Part shown: positions 12,701-23,079 of the stretch, in pieces
Position numbering within the stretch: the first letter of the stretch is position 1
How the letters are laid out: every line of letters starts with the position of its first letter
Origin: Aspidiotus rigidus
Lineage: Eukaryota > Arthropoda > Insecta > Hemiptera > Diaspididae
DNA length: 64,000 nucleotides
Direction of reading: 5' to 3'
Assembly: GCA_035079385.1 (NCBI GenBank)
Contig: JAVHKY010000025.1
Span: forward strand, 21,304,501 to 21,368,500
The notes under the pieces: model-generated
The model's database searches: none
What the model was told of the DNA's origin: nothing
Seen by the model: only the letters and a program-made list of their open reading frames with translations
Program-made: the position numbers and the translations under genes

Positions 12701-13490
12701 TATTCGGATGACTCTCTTCTTATCATTAACAATAATATTTTTACTGAAATTTTGACCTTTTTAAACTCATCTCATAATCGTTCGACTTTTACCTTTGAAA
12801 AATACAATATTAATATCAACTTCCTCGACATAATCTTTTAATTTGTAACTATGACAATACCATAATTTATAGACATTTCAAAAAATCTACAAGTTTACAC
12901 TGGCAGGGTCATTCATTATTTCTCAAATCAACCTTTCCATTATAAATTTAAAAGACTGCCGTGAATTTAAAGGAGAATTGGTTCAAAATGACTACAGCTT
13001 TTTCATAAAAACTTGAATGTGTCGAAGCCAAAATTTCAAAACTTTAAAAACCAGCGATGGAAGAGTTTTTTTCGGATTGACTGTCAGCTAAAAGCGTGCT
13101 TGATGCTCATTGGCTTCCCACCCTGATTAGATACATAATATTTTACCATAATGATCAAAGCCCATGTTCAAAATAATCATTTCAAGACAATTTGGAATCA
13201 ATTGAAGACTTCTTGAGGAAAATTTGAAATTCTCAGCTCACTTTGTTTGCTACTTGCGGGGTCTCTTTAATGAGTTGCATTCATTAAGGCGCGGGCAGGA
13301 AACTTGTTTAGTAGAGAATTTTGTTGATTTATATTTCCATAATAAATAAGGGTCAAAAATTTTTCAAATTCTCCAATCGTTTATATCATTAATTCGCGGT
13401 CATGAATTTTCAAAGTTTCTAACTTATGTCAAAGACGGTGTTGCTCCTTTTGATCCACTTTTTGCTTGGTGGTCGACATTTTCCAGATCG
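9740..13490. other. Intronic DNA, nothing recognised except a CpG-rich patch
   Basis: The first part (to about 11.3 kb) is CpG-richer, with a dense patch at about 11070-11110. The remainder is AT-rich, with no open frame of protein-like composition, no terminal inverted repeats and no RNA gene that I could see. Confidence 0.35.
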
Positions 13491-13499
13491 TTTTCCTCT

Positions 13500-13690
13500 C
13501 GTATAGGTGTAGTCTAGAAGAAGTCCGAATCTTTCAGAATCCTCCTTTTTTCATGTATAGCTTAAAACCCTGCTTCTATGTATAGCACGATGGTCGAAAC
13601 TTTTCCATAATATCCGTCCCAATCTAGTGAATGTTTGAAATCTTTCTGAATCTCTTTTCTGATATTTATAGCTCAACTGTCCTCGTGTAT
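13500..13690 (-). mobile_element. Decayed Helentron minisatellite units, reversed
   Basis: Read on the minus strand, two to three units resembling the Helentron core are present, for example AAAAGTTTCGACCATCG followed by TGCTATACATAGAAG and GAAAGATTCGGACTTC. They match the GGACTTGGAA-ATTTCGA-CGAGCTATATATGATAGG pattern of intact copies. No ends remain. Confidence 0.5.
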
Positions 13691-13699
13691 ACGAGGCTC

Positions 13700-14832
13700 A
13701 AAATACGAAAAAGTGCCTATGAAGTCGAAAATTTTTTATGTCTCAAAAATAAGTCCGAGCCTATACCTACCTTGGAACCTCAATTCGCCGGATGGGTGCC
13801 CGGCGATGGTTATTTTTCTAAAACAACTTTTTCCAAACAGATTCTCTGTTTAAACGATATCAAATTCAGCGAAAAAATTATTCTAGAAACTTGTATTAGA
13901 ATTTAGGATAAGGAATAGCTAGCTCAGTTGAAGTAACGTACCTAATTGTTCCTTTTTGATAAAAAGCATCGTCGTACTTTACCGAAAGTTGTATAGTTGC
14001 GTTTGATATTTTGGCAAAGGTAAGATTGTATGTATTCATGGTAATTGCTTAGTCTCTTTCAAGAGGTACATCTTATTCGAATAAAGAAAATTAAAATACA
14101 ATTAGTAAATTTAAATTTGGGAGAAGAAAATTCAGGATGCGTTCGAATGATGAGGACAAGTAGGACACGTTCATAGTTTTGATTGTATGGAGCTCGAGAA
14201 TTCCATCTACGAAATCTCTTTGGCGATCTTACAAAAGTAAAGTCGTTTCCAATAGGGTTTGAAGTGTGGAAGATGTATTTTCAGTCACAAAATTATTGCT
14301 CTGGGTTTTGGATTAGCAGATCAGGCGGTGGCTGTGTGACAACATAGTGAACGTTTTCACACGATTCTCTAATATTTGACCTCGTACCTTCTTTGAAACT
14401 CCTGATACAAGTGTTTTCCCATCACAGTCTTAACGTTGAAATATTTTGAAATAAAAGACTCGCAGCTCAAGTGGTGAGCTACTTGGGCTTGTCTTCATTA
14501 CTTTTGTTAATTGTGGCAATCAGGAAACCTGTTTTATGGGAGTCACTAGTGTGCATTTTCATTCCTATACGGCTTGAACTTTGTTCCTCACCATCGTATA
14601 GCCCGTTATACTCAAAATAAAACAGGTCCCTTCTTAAATTTGGTGAACTCCCAACGTGCTTAATTGATGTCTCGCACGTACCTAGAATCTGTAAATTTTG
14701 GGCATGCCAATCTAGCATCTTCAAAGGTTCGACTAGTGACATTTTATAAAAAAAATATAATGGAAAAAAGTTGAAATTGTCTTCAGTTTTTGAAGTGAGG
14801 TCCAATTTTTCGTTCTATACTCTTGGTTTTTT
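13700..14832. other. Intronic DNA, nothing recognised
   Basis: Two open frames (13631-13906 plus, 14479-14805 minus, 108 codons) have no family resemblance that I recognise. A GCCGGATGGGTGCCCGGC palindrome lies near 13787, reminiscent of Helentron subterminal palindromes but without other support. Confidence 0.3.
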
Positions 14833-15574
14833 TAGTGGGGAACCCGCTATCCATTTTGTTAGGAGATTACATCCTCAGAAAACGTCCGCGTTCGCGTCCA
14901 CGTCCCGTCCGCAGGTTAGGTTAGGTTACGGGACTTGGAAAAATTTCGAGGCTCGAGCTATATATGATAGGAGGGGGACTTGGAAGAATTCCAAGTCTCG
15001 AGCTATATATAATAGGGGGGGGGGGACTTAGAAGAATTTCAAGTCTTGAGCTATATATAATAGGGGGGGGGGGCCTTGGAAGAATTTTGATTTTCGAGCT
15101 ACCGTCCGCCGTCCAACCAAAAACTTAGAAAAATTTTGACACTCGAGCTATATATGATAGGAGGGGGACTTAGAAGAATTTCGAGTCTTGAGCTATATAT
15201 GATAGAAGGGGGGACTTGAAAGAATTTCAAGTCTTGAGATGTATATGATAGGAGGGGGACTTAAAAGATTTAGAAGAATTTCGAGTCTCGAGCTATATAT
15301 GATAGGAGGGGGACTTAGAAGAATTTCGAGCCTCGAACTATATATGATAGGAAAGGGACTTGGAAGAATTGTGACTTCCGAGCTATATATGATAGAAGGG
15401 GGACTTAGAAGAATTTCGACTCTCGAGCTATATATGATAGGAGGGAATGTAGAATGATAATTTCGATTTGAATTATATGACAAGATTATCAACTCAGTTC
15501 CACACCACCTGAGAGGTCGAGTTAAGGAATTGCGGGTTCCCCGCTGTCATTGCAACGTCTGCAATGGCTTCTAA
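14833..15574 (+). mobile_element. Helentron/HINE non-autonomous element, copy A
   Basis: The 5' end TAGTGGGGAACCCGCTATCC and the subterminal GCGGGTTCCCCGC at 15532-15544 form the inverted pair typical of Helentron-associated elements. They are followed by a terminal hairpin (CATTGCA-ACGTC-TGCAATG, 15548-15566) and the end CTAA at 15571-15574, set in a T-rich site. The interior from about 14930 to 15450 is a minisatellite of roughly 45-nt units with GACTTGGAAGAATTTCGAG followed by CTCGAGCTATATATGATAGG and a G run. Such elements move by rolling-circle replication using the helicase of an autonomous relative. No Rep/helicase gene is present. The short open frames here are only translations of the tandem repeat. 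Confidence 0.88.
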
Positions 15575-16060
15575 TTTTTTTCTTTATTTTTACAAGCTTT
15601 TAAGCTACGCTTTGGGCTATTAGCTTGATATATAATACAGTATTACATTAAAGGGACAGTCATTTTAAAGGCTAATTTTACTATAATTTTATAGATAGTT
15701 AAAGGTTTTAAAGTAGAGAGAAAAGTTCGGCTGACGTTAGGTATTGTACGAGTTCTGTGTATGAGGTGTCATTTTTGAGTGCTCGTGTTCTAGAGTGGGG
15801 TATGTTTAGTGAGTTTCGTAAATTAGTAAGTTCAGGGCATGTAAAAATATGGTTCATGTCTATTGTATTGAAGAGACATTTTGGACAGTTGGGTGGTTCT
15901 GAACGTGAAAGAAGGTGTGAGCCTATTCTGAGGCGAGTTAGAACAGATGTTTCTTTTCTAGATGGTCTGCAAGTTGTGGGTTTGATTTCATCCTTATCAT
16001 GATTTGGCAAACTTGAAATTAATATCTGTGATACGTTTTCAGCTTTCTAGACTATAAAAA
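15575..16060 (-). pseudogene. 3' end of a Jockey/I-like LINE
   Basis: On the minus strand an open frame down to 15708 encodes the last 100 or so residues of a LINE second open reading frame. RKETSVLTRLRIGSHLL is followed by a C-x2-C...H-x4-C arrangement (CPKC, then NHIFTCPEL), the zinc-knuckle-like tail found after the RNase H domain of Jockey and I-type elements. After the stop come about 110 nt of 3' UTR and an A-rich tail (inverse of 15575-15600). The element is cut on its 5' side near 16060, the usual result of incomplete reverse transcription. Its A-tail directly abuts the 3' end of Helentron copy A. Confidence 0.75.
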
Positions 16061-19000
16061 TATCTCATTTCGATAGATACGATTTCGATTTTTCGGTGTA
16101 TATTATAAGTTGAAAGAAAGAATATGATTTGTTACCGCTGCACCTATTTAAACTGTACAAAATCGAGACGTTTTTGAAAACCATTATCAACGAGAGTTTA
16201 GAGTAAACCAACGTAAAAGTTGAAGCAGGAACGCCGTTGGCAGAAATCAACTGGGGCGCCTTGGAACGTCACGATGAGTTACAAAGTCGAGGAGAATCAT
16301 CGTTTGAAGTGAGAGGGAAAAGTTTCTCAATCAAACCAAACTCAGGAACAATTTAATCAAGCTTAGCGCACTCATTAGGAAGATGAGCTGAATGGTTTTG
16401 TAATTCTAACGATTGGAAACAGTCAGAAAAAAGCCAGAGAACGTAGTTTGAGTGTCCCTTTAAAATATACTGCATCTCAATTGGTCTTGGAATCACGAGC
16501 ATTCTCATAGAGTGCTGACGTGGGGGCGAAAGTAGTAGATGTGATTCTCAGCAAACGTGTGACTTCAAAAGGATTTTTTTTTTTCAGAAAAATGAAAAAT
16601 GTTTGAACGAATGAAGGAAAACTTTGATAAATAAAAAATAAATAATTTCTTTATGTTGCTGTAAATTTCTACTAACCTTTCATCAATTTATATTGTTAAA
16701 TTTTTCATTCGTTTCACGTGGAAGTTTTCCTTATTAGATATAGCGTCGTACTGTTGTGAGGAATTTTTAATAATATTCGCTCTTGAAGAAAATGACGTAA
16801 GAGGAGCAACCACTCGATTTGAATTTCCATTATTTCCATTGGGCGAACTACAGAACTGAAGAGTTCCATCATTTTGTGACTTTGTCAAAGACACCGTATC
16901 TGAAGTCGCAATGTTGAAATATTTCCTTCCACTATCAACTGGTATGTCAAATCCGTCTGATTTTTAATATTTTCTTGCTGTGTATTTTGCATGTTTCCGC
17001 TCTTCTTCCTTGTTTTTTGAAAGCTATTGGTGGATTCGAGGGTCCAGTCTCGTTATATGTTCATCAGAGATTTTTCGATTCATAAAGATACTTCAGTCTT
17101 GTTTCGCCCCCTCTCCCTTCGACGTCTCGCCATAACTCATCGACAAATACAACTCGTTGATTGCACGATCCAAGTAGGAAACTCATCATTTTTGTTAGGA
17201 ATTGTGGATGTGAGACCTCTTTTGTTTGTCTTGATGAGGCTCCAGACCCATCGATTCATGGAGAATGATCGATTATTCTTTTATAAATTGAAAAGAGATT
17301 AGACCACTACAACAAAAAATATAGAAACTCTATAGTTTGTGGTATTCAATTGTTTCATATTTCAGTTGCGAAAAGGTTCTTTGATTTTGCTTCTATCGTT
17401 TCCAACCAACTCTGTGTGAATTTACGAGAGCGGACGTGTTCGCTGGAATACTATAAGTAGAGGGAGGGGAAGATTATGAAACGACGAACAACGTACAACT
17501 TTTGCTCCTTTTGCTCCTTTCCAGTGAGGTATGAACTTGGGACCTCTCGCGTACGAGACGGTCGCCTAAACTATTCCGCCCCAGGTTCAAATCCTCCCTT
17601 TATTTCAACTGTGTATGTTTGTCCAGAATTGAATTCCTGTGTGCGGGAAATTACGAACGTGTAGAAATACATTCGCGTTATTTCTTACTCTCTTTACACA
17701 CCTTTCATCGAATACTTTATTATAACTCTAGTGTAAAAGTGTGAGGTGTGAACACCGAAAACCAAATTGTTCTCTTTTCCACGAAGTAACGATATTTCTA
17801 GGGAAAGCGAAAAAGAGAATAAATTGCTCTCGGGCGTGTATCAAATATCCGACCGATCATTTTGTAAAAAATATGTTTTCGAAATATTTCAAGCTAACGA
17901 AAACCTTATATGTAAAATGAAATTCGATAGTATATCCATTTTGCATGGACTGTGTGAGAATGAGCGTCTTTTCAAACCCTTTATTTTTCTTGAGCTGCGA
18001 AGTGCCATCTTATATATCCATAGTCTGTTATTAGAATTGAAGGAATTTTGTGAAAGCTATTGCCTAATTTTCTTCATTCTTGTATCCTGTCGAAGAAGTA
18101 CGACCCACTGAAGTATACTCGAAGTTAGGATAGAACCCGTTCAAGGTAGTATTTTCTCGCTCCACAATCAAAATAGATATGTAAATATAGCTATTTTTCG
18201 CGATTTCTCGTTCTCTATAAAACCGTTTCGTTCTCGACCCGCCATATTTTACCTTCATTTTCACAAAATTTTTCGGTATATTTTTACGCCGCAAATGTAA
18301 CTTATATCATCAAATTTTGATGGGAAACTTTTTTCGATCGTGCAACCTCGAAACGTAAATACTTTATAGTCCGTCGATACGTCCAAAAATAAGTTGTATT
18401 AGTCTCTGGAAAAGTTTCGAGTGGCGCGCTTTGTAAGTATGAAAAAATAAAAATAAAAACTGACGACAAAATCACTTATTTTTATACATTCTTGACGTAT
18501 AGATATAGACGCTACAACTATGTTCCACTTATGAAAATGAAATATTTACGTTCTGATCCTCTCAAGATGAATTCATCTTCCGAACAGAATGGCTTTGTTC
18601 CTTTGGAAAACTACTATAGCTATAACAAAATGAGTATTATGTGTAAGAATTTTTAAAAATTGATTGCTACATCAAAAACGACTTTGGTGAAGAAGTATTG
18701 AAAATACTCTAAACGTTTCGCTATATTGATTATAGCTTTGTTCAAAACTATTTTGTAGACTGACATGACCTAAAAAGTTTTCTTGACTGGCCAAAGGGTA
18801 TTGCGAACTCGGTAATCATATGTGCTTTACTTAAAATAAGTCATTATTGTCGAAGTACTTGACGTGCATCATACGGATTTTTTGGGCAGCCTCTGGGGAT
18901 GGGATTCACAGACTGATGGAAGTTCAATCTTCGAGCAGTAAATTTGGAGTATACTAATTGTGAGGTTTGGGATGAAGATCAAATAGTGAATATGTATTTT

Positions 19001-19230
19001 GAATATTTCCGATGGTACGCAAGACTTCAGTGTGTTCCGCTCCTATTAGACCACATTGACTCCTGATCAATGTCGATTTGAGACCTGTAACATCCATTTT
19101 TCCTTGTGAAATTTGTAATTTTTTCATGATAACACCGATAGTAGCAGTCTGACGAGTGCGAGGCATAGTCTTTTGTGTTGCTGGTGTCAGGCGATATTTT
19201 CAATTTGCCTTCAGGAAGTCATTCAACGTT
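16061..19230. other. Intronic DNA with one tRNA-like stretch
   Basis: Apart from the tRNA-like segment near 17.5 kb, nothing is recognised. The open frames at 17027-17302, 17767-18111 and 16688-16894 have no identifiable domain. Confidence 0.3.
17522..17605 (-). ncRNA. tRNA-like segment, possible SINE head or tRNA relic
   Basis: On the minus strand, TAGTTTAGGCGACCGTCTCG followed by TACGCGAGAGGTCCCAAG and TTCATACCTC resembles the D-arm, anticodon arm and T-arm order of a tRNA, with an A-box-like and a weak B-box-like element about 45 nt apart. On the plus strand GGTTCAAATCC fits a B box. No acceptor stem could be paired convincingly, so a functional tRNA is unlikely. Confidence 0.25.
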
Positions 19231-19235
19231 AGGTA

Positions 19236-20290
19236 ACTACTTATGATTTGCCGTTGCTGTGTTTGGGCCATACATCCGTCAGAGCGTGCCTCTAAGAAGC
19301 AAAATGTAAATTCATTTTTCCATTAACCAATTAACTCGCTAAAATAGAGATATCTCAAAACATGAGACGTTTTCATAGAGACCAGAGGAAACAAAAATTA
19401 TAGGATATCGAATTTCCATTCGATGGACCAAGTTTTTGATGTTGAACACCGATCGATACATCTGCAATACATTTCCATGGAACCTATAATGGCTCCCATA
19501 AGTAATACATGCGGAACATAGATCATTATGTTATTGATTGAAAACAAGAAATAATTGAAAATTTGATTTTGAAATACTTATGATCAAAGACCGGATTTTT
19601 CGGAATTTTTGATGGGAGATTTTCGGCACTAAAAATTCAGTTTTCGGCATTATTCGGCAAAACCGAAAAAAGTACCATTTTTTTGCATTTTTTGAGTCAT
19701 TTAATGCTAAAAATTATACATTTTCCTTCTAAAATTCGGCAAAAACGACGATTTCGGCATTTATTTTTTACTTTTTCTGCATTTTGCCGAGAAATCCGGT
19801 CTCTGCTTATGATTTAAAAAAATTGAAATATTATCGTTTCCTTCTTGAAATATTCAATATTTTTCATGAGTGAAATGATTTTTGTTCCGTATGTATTTCT
19901 TATGAAAGCTATTATCATATGGATCCTTTTTAGCCAAACCCAACCAAGCGACATGATAACGATCTGGAGAAAAGGAGAATCTCCGCTTATAGTAAAAGAA
20001 CATTTCTTCATTTCTGTAGATTGTCATCATGTCGCTTGATTGGGTTTGGCTAAAAAGGGTCCATATCATGTTCGAAGGGAATAATTTGGATACTTTTATG
20101 AACATCAGCAAATCAGGTGTATCGATCGATGTTCAGCATCAAAAATTTAATCCATTGCGACTACCTTTATGCCAGATTTCCAAAAGTTTCATAATAGTGT
20201 AAAAATGTTCACTCTTTAGTCATTCACTGTCATGCGTAGTCGATACTGGCGCTGTACGGCCCAAACATTCGCATAATTATATGTAGGAGC
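19236..20290. repeat. Large composite foldback repeat
   Basis: Three pairs of inverted segments nest around a centre near 19990: TGTTTGGGCC-A-TACA (19259) against TGTA-C-GGCCCAAACA (20253); 19421-19464, with TTTTTGATGTTGAAC and CGATCGATACA, against 20114-20159; and a strong inner pair 19917-19957 against 20026-20066 containing TTTTTAGCCAAACCCAA. The left arm is interrupted by the hAT MITE at 19585-19805. It looks like an old foldback transposon about 0.8 kb long before the insertion. Confidence 0.7.
19585..19805. mobile_element. hAT-type MITE, family H1 copy 1, perfect 8-bp target duplication
   Basis: The ends CAAAGACCGGATTT and AAATCCGGTCTCTG are inverted copies, and CTTATGAT lies immediately outside both (19577-19584 and 19806-19813). 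An 8-bp duplication with CARAG-type termini is the hAT signature. The 221-bp body is full of TTCGGCA words and encodes nothing. Confidence 0.9.
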
Positions 20291-20973
20291 GCTGTAGTTC
20301 ACATCAAAAAGGTGATTATGGTGTTTTTCAACATACTGTCGGGTACTAATAAAATGAGCTTCACCTTCTCGAATATGCCTTTTGGATACATGGCAGAGAA
20401 AAAAATTTGTGGCTCTTTTGACTTTCATTTGAGCGAGTGCAATTTCAGATTTCTTAGTTGAATTTTTTCACGTCATCACCTTGTCAGCAAGCTCACCCAA
20501 ATTGACGTCGTGCACTAAACGTTGATAGATCATGCTTTGATTTTATCCGCAAATTTTTCTTTCTCGTTGCGAGTACAGTAGTAAGTATGAGGAAGAAATT
20601 TGGTATTGACTGAAAGTCAGCCAGTACACCCTGTTTTGTTCAGGCAACGCTAGAATGACACTCTTGAGGGAACTAATTTTACACCCCTACACATCTATTA
20701 TGAGCAAAATGTATTCTAAATTCTTCTATTTTCTTATCAAATTTCTCAAGTTTCTCTTCAAACAATACTGACTCTATGTGCACCAAGCAGCGCTAGAATT
20801 TTACTTTGGGTAAGAAACTTATTTTACCCATTGACTCTTTGATTCTGCCAGAACACGCTCTGAATTTTTATGTTTCCTTATCAAACAACGCCAGCGCTAT
20901 TTGGATCAGGCAGCGCTAGAATCGCACTTTTGAATATGTTCGATTTTTTCCTCAAAAGTACAAGCCACTGAAT

Positions 20974-21619
20974 CAGGGAAGAGGGTTTTGATAGGCACGT
21001 AACAGAAGACACTAATCAAATGATAACAAACCAACGAATCTAATTTAAAACACTAAACACAAAATAAAAAATAAAAATAAATGTCAACAAAGGTGAATTT
21101 TTTATATATTATAATCGCAATAAAATTTTTAGAAAAGTCTAATAAACAGAACAAAACAAAAACAAAACAAAGAGGAAAACTTTTTTAGAAAAGTCAAAAG
21201 GGGAATTTTTTTCCCCGTTGATGTAAGTCTAGCATTTACAAAATCGGTCGCGATATATTTTTCAATCATTTGATAATTTGCTCAATTTTGTTTTATATAT
21301 TTGTTTAAAAATTGTTTCACATTTTCTTTTGTTTTTTTATTCTTTCTTTATGACCTTTGGAAAAAAAATCCCTCTTTATTTCTTTTTTTATTTGACTTTT
21401 CTACCTTTTCTACCTTTTTTTTTTTTTTTTTTTTGTTCTGTTTATTACACTTTTCTAAAAATTTGATTGCTATTACTCGTATATATAAAAAATTCACCTT
21501 TGTCGTCATTTATTTTTTATAAATTATTGTGTTTGGTGTTTTAAATCAAAGTCGTCGGTTTGTTATCATTTGATTGGTGTCTTCTGTTACGTGCCTATGT
21601 AAAACCCAGCTGTTCCCTG
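20974..21619. mobile_element. Long-inverted-repeat element inside the satellite
   Basis: Arms of about 190 nt run inward from CAGGGAAGAGGGTTTTGATA and its inverse ending CCCTG at 21619. They contain GGCACGTAACAGAAGACAC and AATCAAATGATAACAAACC with few mismatches. The centre is A-rich on one side and T-rich on the other. The CAGGG start suggests hAT, but no 8-bp target duplication is visible (CACTGAAT on the left, ATCGCACT on the right). Confidence 0.75.
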
Positions 21620-21797
21620 ATCGCACTTTTGAAGAAACTAGTTTTTATCCATTGACACATTGATTTTGCCAGAACATATTCTAAATTCTTCTGCTTCCTT
21701 ATCAAATTTGCCATCTTCATTATGAAGCAATGCTAGCGCCACTTGGACCGGGTAGCGCTAGAATCGCACTTTTGAAGGAACTAATTTCACACATTAA

Positions 21798-22309
21798 GGG
21801 TGTGCTTTACTTGTTCAAAACTCCGAAACGGTGTACGATAAGTTGCATAAACATCCCCAAAAACCATGCAAGGCTCGGGAAGCCAGCGGTCACTACGCTA
21901 CGCGACGCGACGCTTGTCAGGCGTGCGTGGGTAGTCCTTGTAACAAATGACGAGGAATGATTTTGGAAGGTCACATCTCAGGGCTCCATTTTCTGATGAA
22001 TTTTTTCGATCTTTGGAAATGTTATACACAAGGGTTCAACGAAGGGCGCTTTCGGAACAGAATCCTGAATTTTGGCTCCAGAAGAATTTCACTCTTGTCA
22101 GAAAATAGACGAATTTTTACCAATTTCAACGTTTAATTGAGAAAGTATAAGAAAAAATTTTACAATAATTCTGCTTCGATAGCGCCCCTGGTTGAATCTT
22201 TCTGGAAAATATTTCAATTATTCTGAAAGATCCGTTAAAAATTCGAGCAGTAAAATGTGATTTTCGCTACCATGTTTTCCGAGCATATTTTCACAAGTAA
22301 AGAACACCC
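21798..22309. mobile_element. MITE with TTAA target duplication inside the satellite
   Basis: TTAA occurs on both sides (21794-21797 and 22310-22313). The ends GGGTGTGCTTTACTTGT and ACAAGTAAAGAACACCC are inverted copies with one mismatch. A sister satellite monomer near 22588 keeps the uninterrupted site (CTACATTAACATATG), which shows exactly one TTAA before insertion. TTAA duplication is typical of piggyBac elements, although the terminal bases are GGG rather than the usual CCC. The 512-bp body has no transposase. Confidence 0.82.
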
Positions 22310-22885
22310 TTAACGCACCTATTCCTTGCAGAACACATTATCAAAATTCAAATTTCTCAACTTCCTTATCAAACGATGTCAGCGCTATTTGGACCAGGCA
22401 GCGCTAGAATCGCACTTCTTAAGAAATTAATATTACACACCTCATCTATTATGAATGGAACATGTTCTAAATTCTTCTATTTCCGTATCATATTTCCCAA
22501 CTATTTCCCAACTTCTATGTCAAACAATACTATAGTGCTATTTGAATCAAGCAGCGCTGGCATCGCATTGAAGGAACTAATTCTACATTAACATATGTAT
22601 TCTACACGGAACACACTCCAAATTCCCCGATGTCCTCATCAAATTTCCCAATTTTCTTATTATAACGATGGGTAGCGAACCTATAATTTGTCCGATCTGA
22701 ATCAACTAACTTTAGAACTGAATGCAACTATTGTTGTAGATGTTCGAGCGCATGAGTCGTTTTCAGGCCTCAAATTATTGACATTTCTAACCTCGAAGCA
22801 AATACACCAGAATCTGATGCTGTTGACTTTGGTAGGTGCTTTTCAGAAAAAGAAAGTTGGGTCAAATTTTTCAGACATCAATATT

Positions 22886-23074
22886 CATAAACACAATAAT
22901 GAGCTTGAAAGCACTGTCGTCTTATCTAAAAACACTTTTGGCAGCCGCACTGTACCTCCAATTTAATAGCCCGAAAATATTGATATAAGAATTTGCCATT
23001 TTCACAAAATAATAAAAGGACTTGTCCAGACGAATATATCATAAACACAATAATGAGCTTGAAAGCACTGTCGT
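22886..23074 (+). repeat. 35-bp direct repeat pair
   Basis: The sequence beginning CATAAACACAATAATGAGC and ending AGCACTGTCGT occurs identically at 22886-22920 and 23040-23074, 154 bp apart. It may mark a local duplication or a target-flanked insertion. Confidence 0.75.
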
Positions 23075-23079
23075 TATTA

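Larger units (their letters stand above)
20636..22690. repeat. Degenerate satellite of roughly 125-155 bp monomers
   Basis: At least seven monomers share a core CAGCGCTAGAATCGCACTT (near 20641, 20785, 20908, 21620, 21750, 22397 and 22548), followed by GGAACTAATTTTACAC, GAACACACTCTAAATTC and TTCCTTATCAAATTTCTCAA. The array is split by two later insertions (20974-21619 and 21798-22309). The core resembles the terminal repeats of the foldback elements at 40671 and 47828 (CTGGGCAGCGCTAGCATCGC), so the array may have arisen from such an element. Confidence 0.8.

Noticed and set aside
15193..15492. 100-codon proline/serine-rich open frame with repeated IIYSSRLEILLSPP
   Set aside because: It is only the translation of the Helentron minisatellite; the same happens at 30282-30823 and 47240-47428.
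17522..17605. Functional tRNA gene
   Set aside because: The T-arm and anticodon arm are plausible but no acceptor stem pairs, so it is kept only as a tRNA-like relic.
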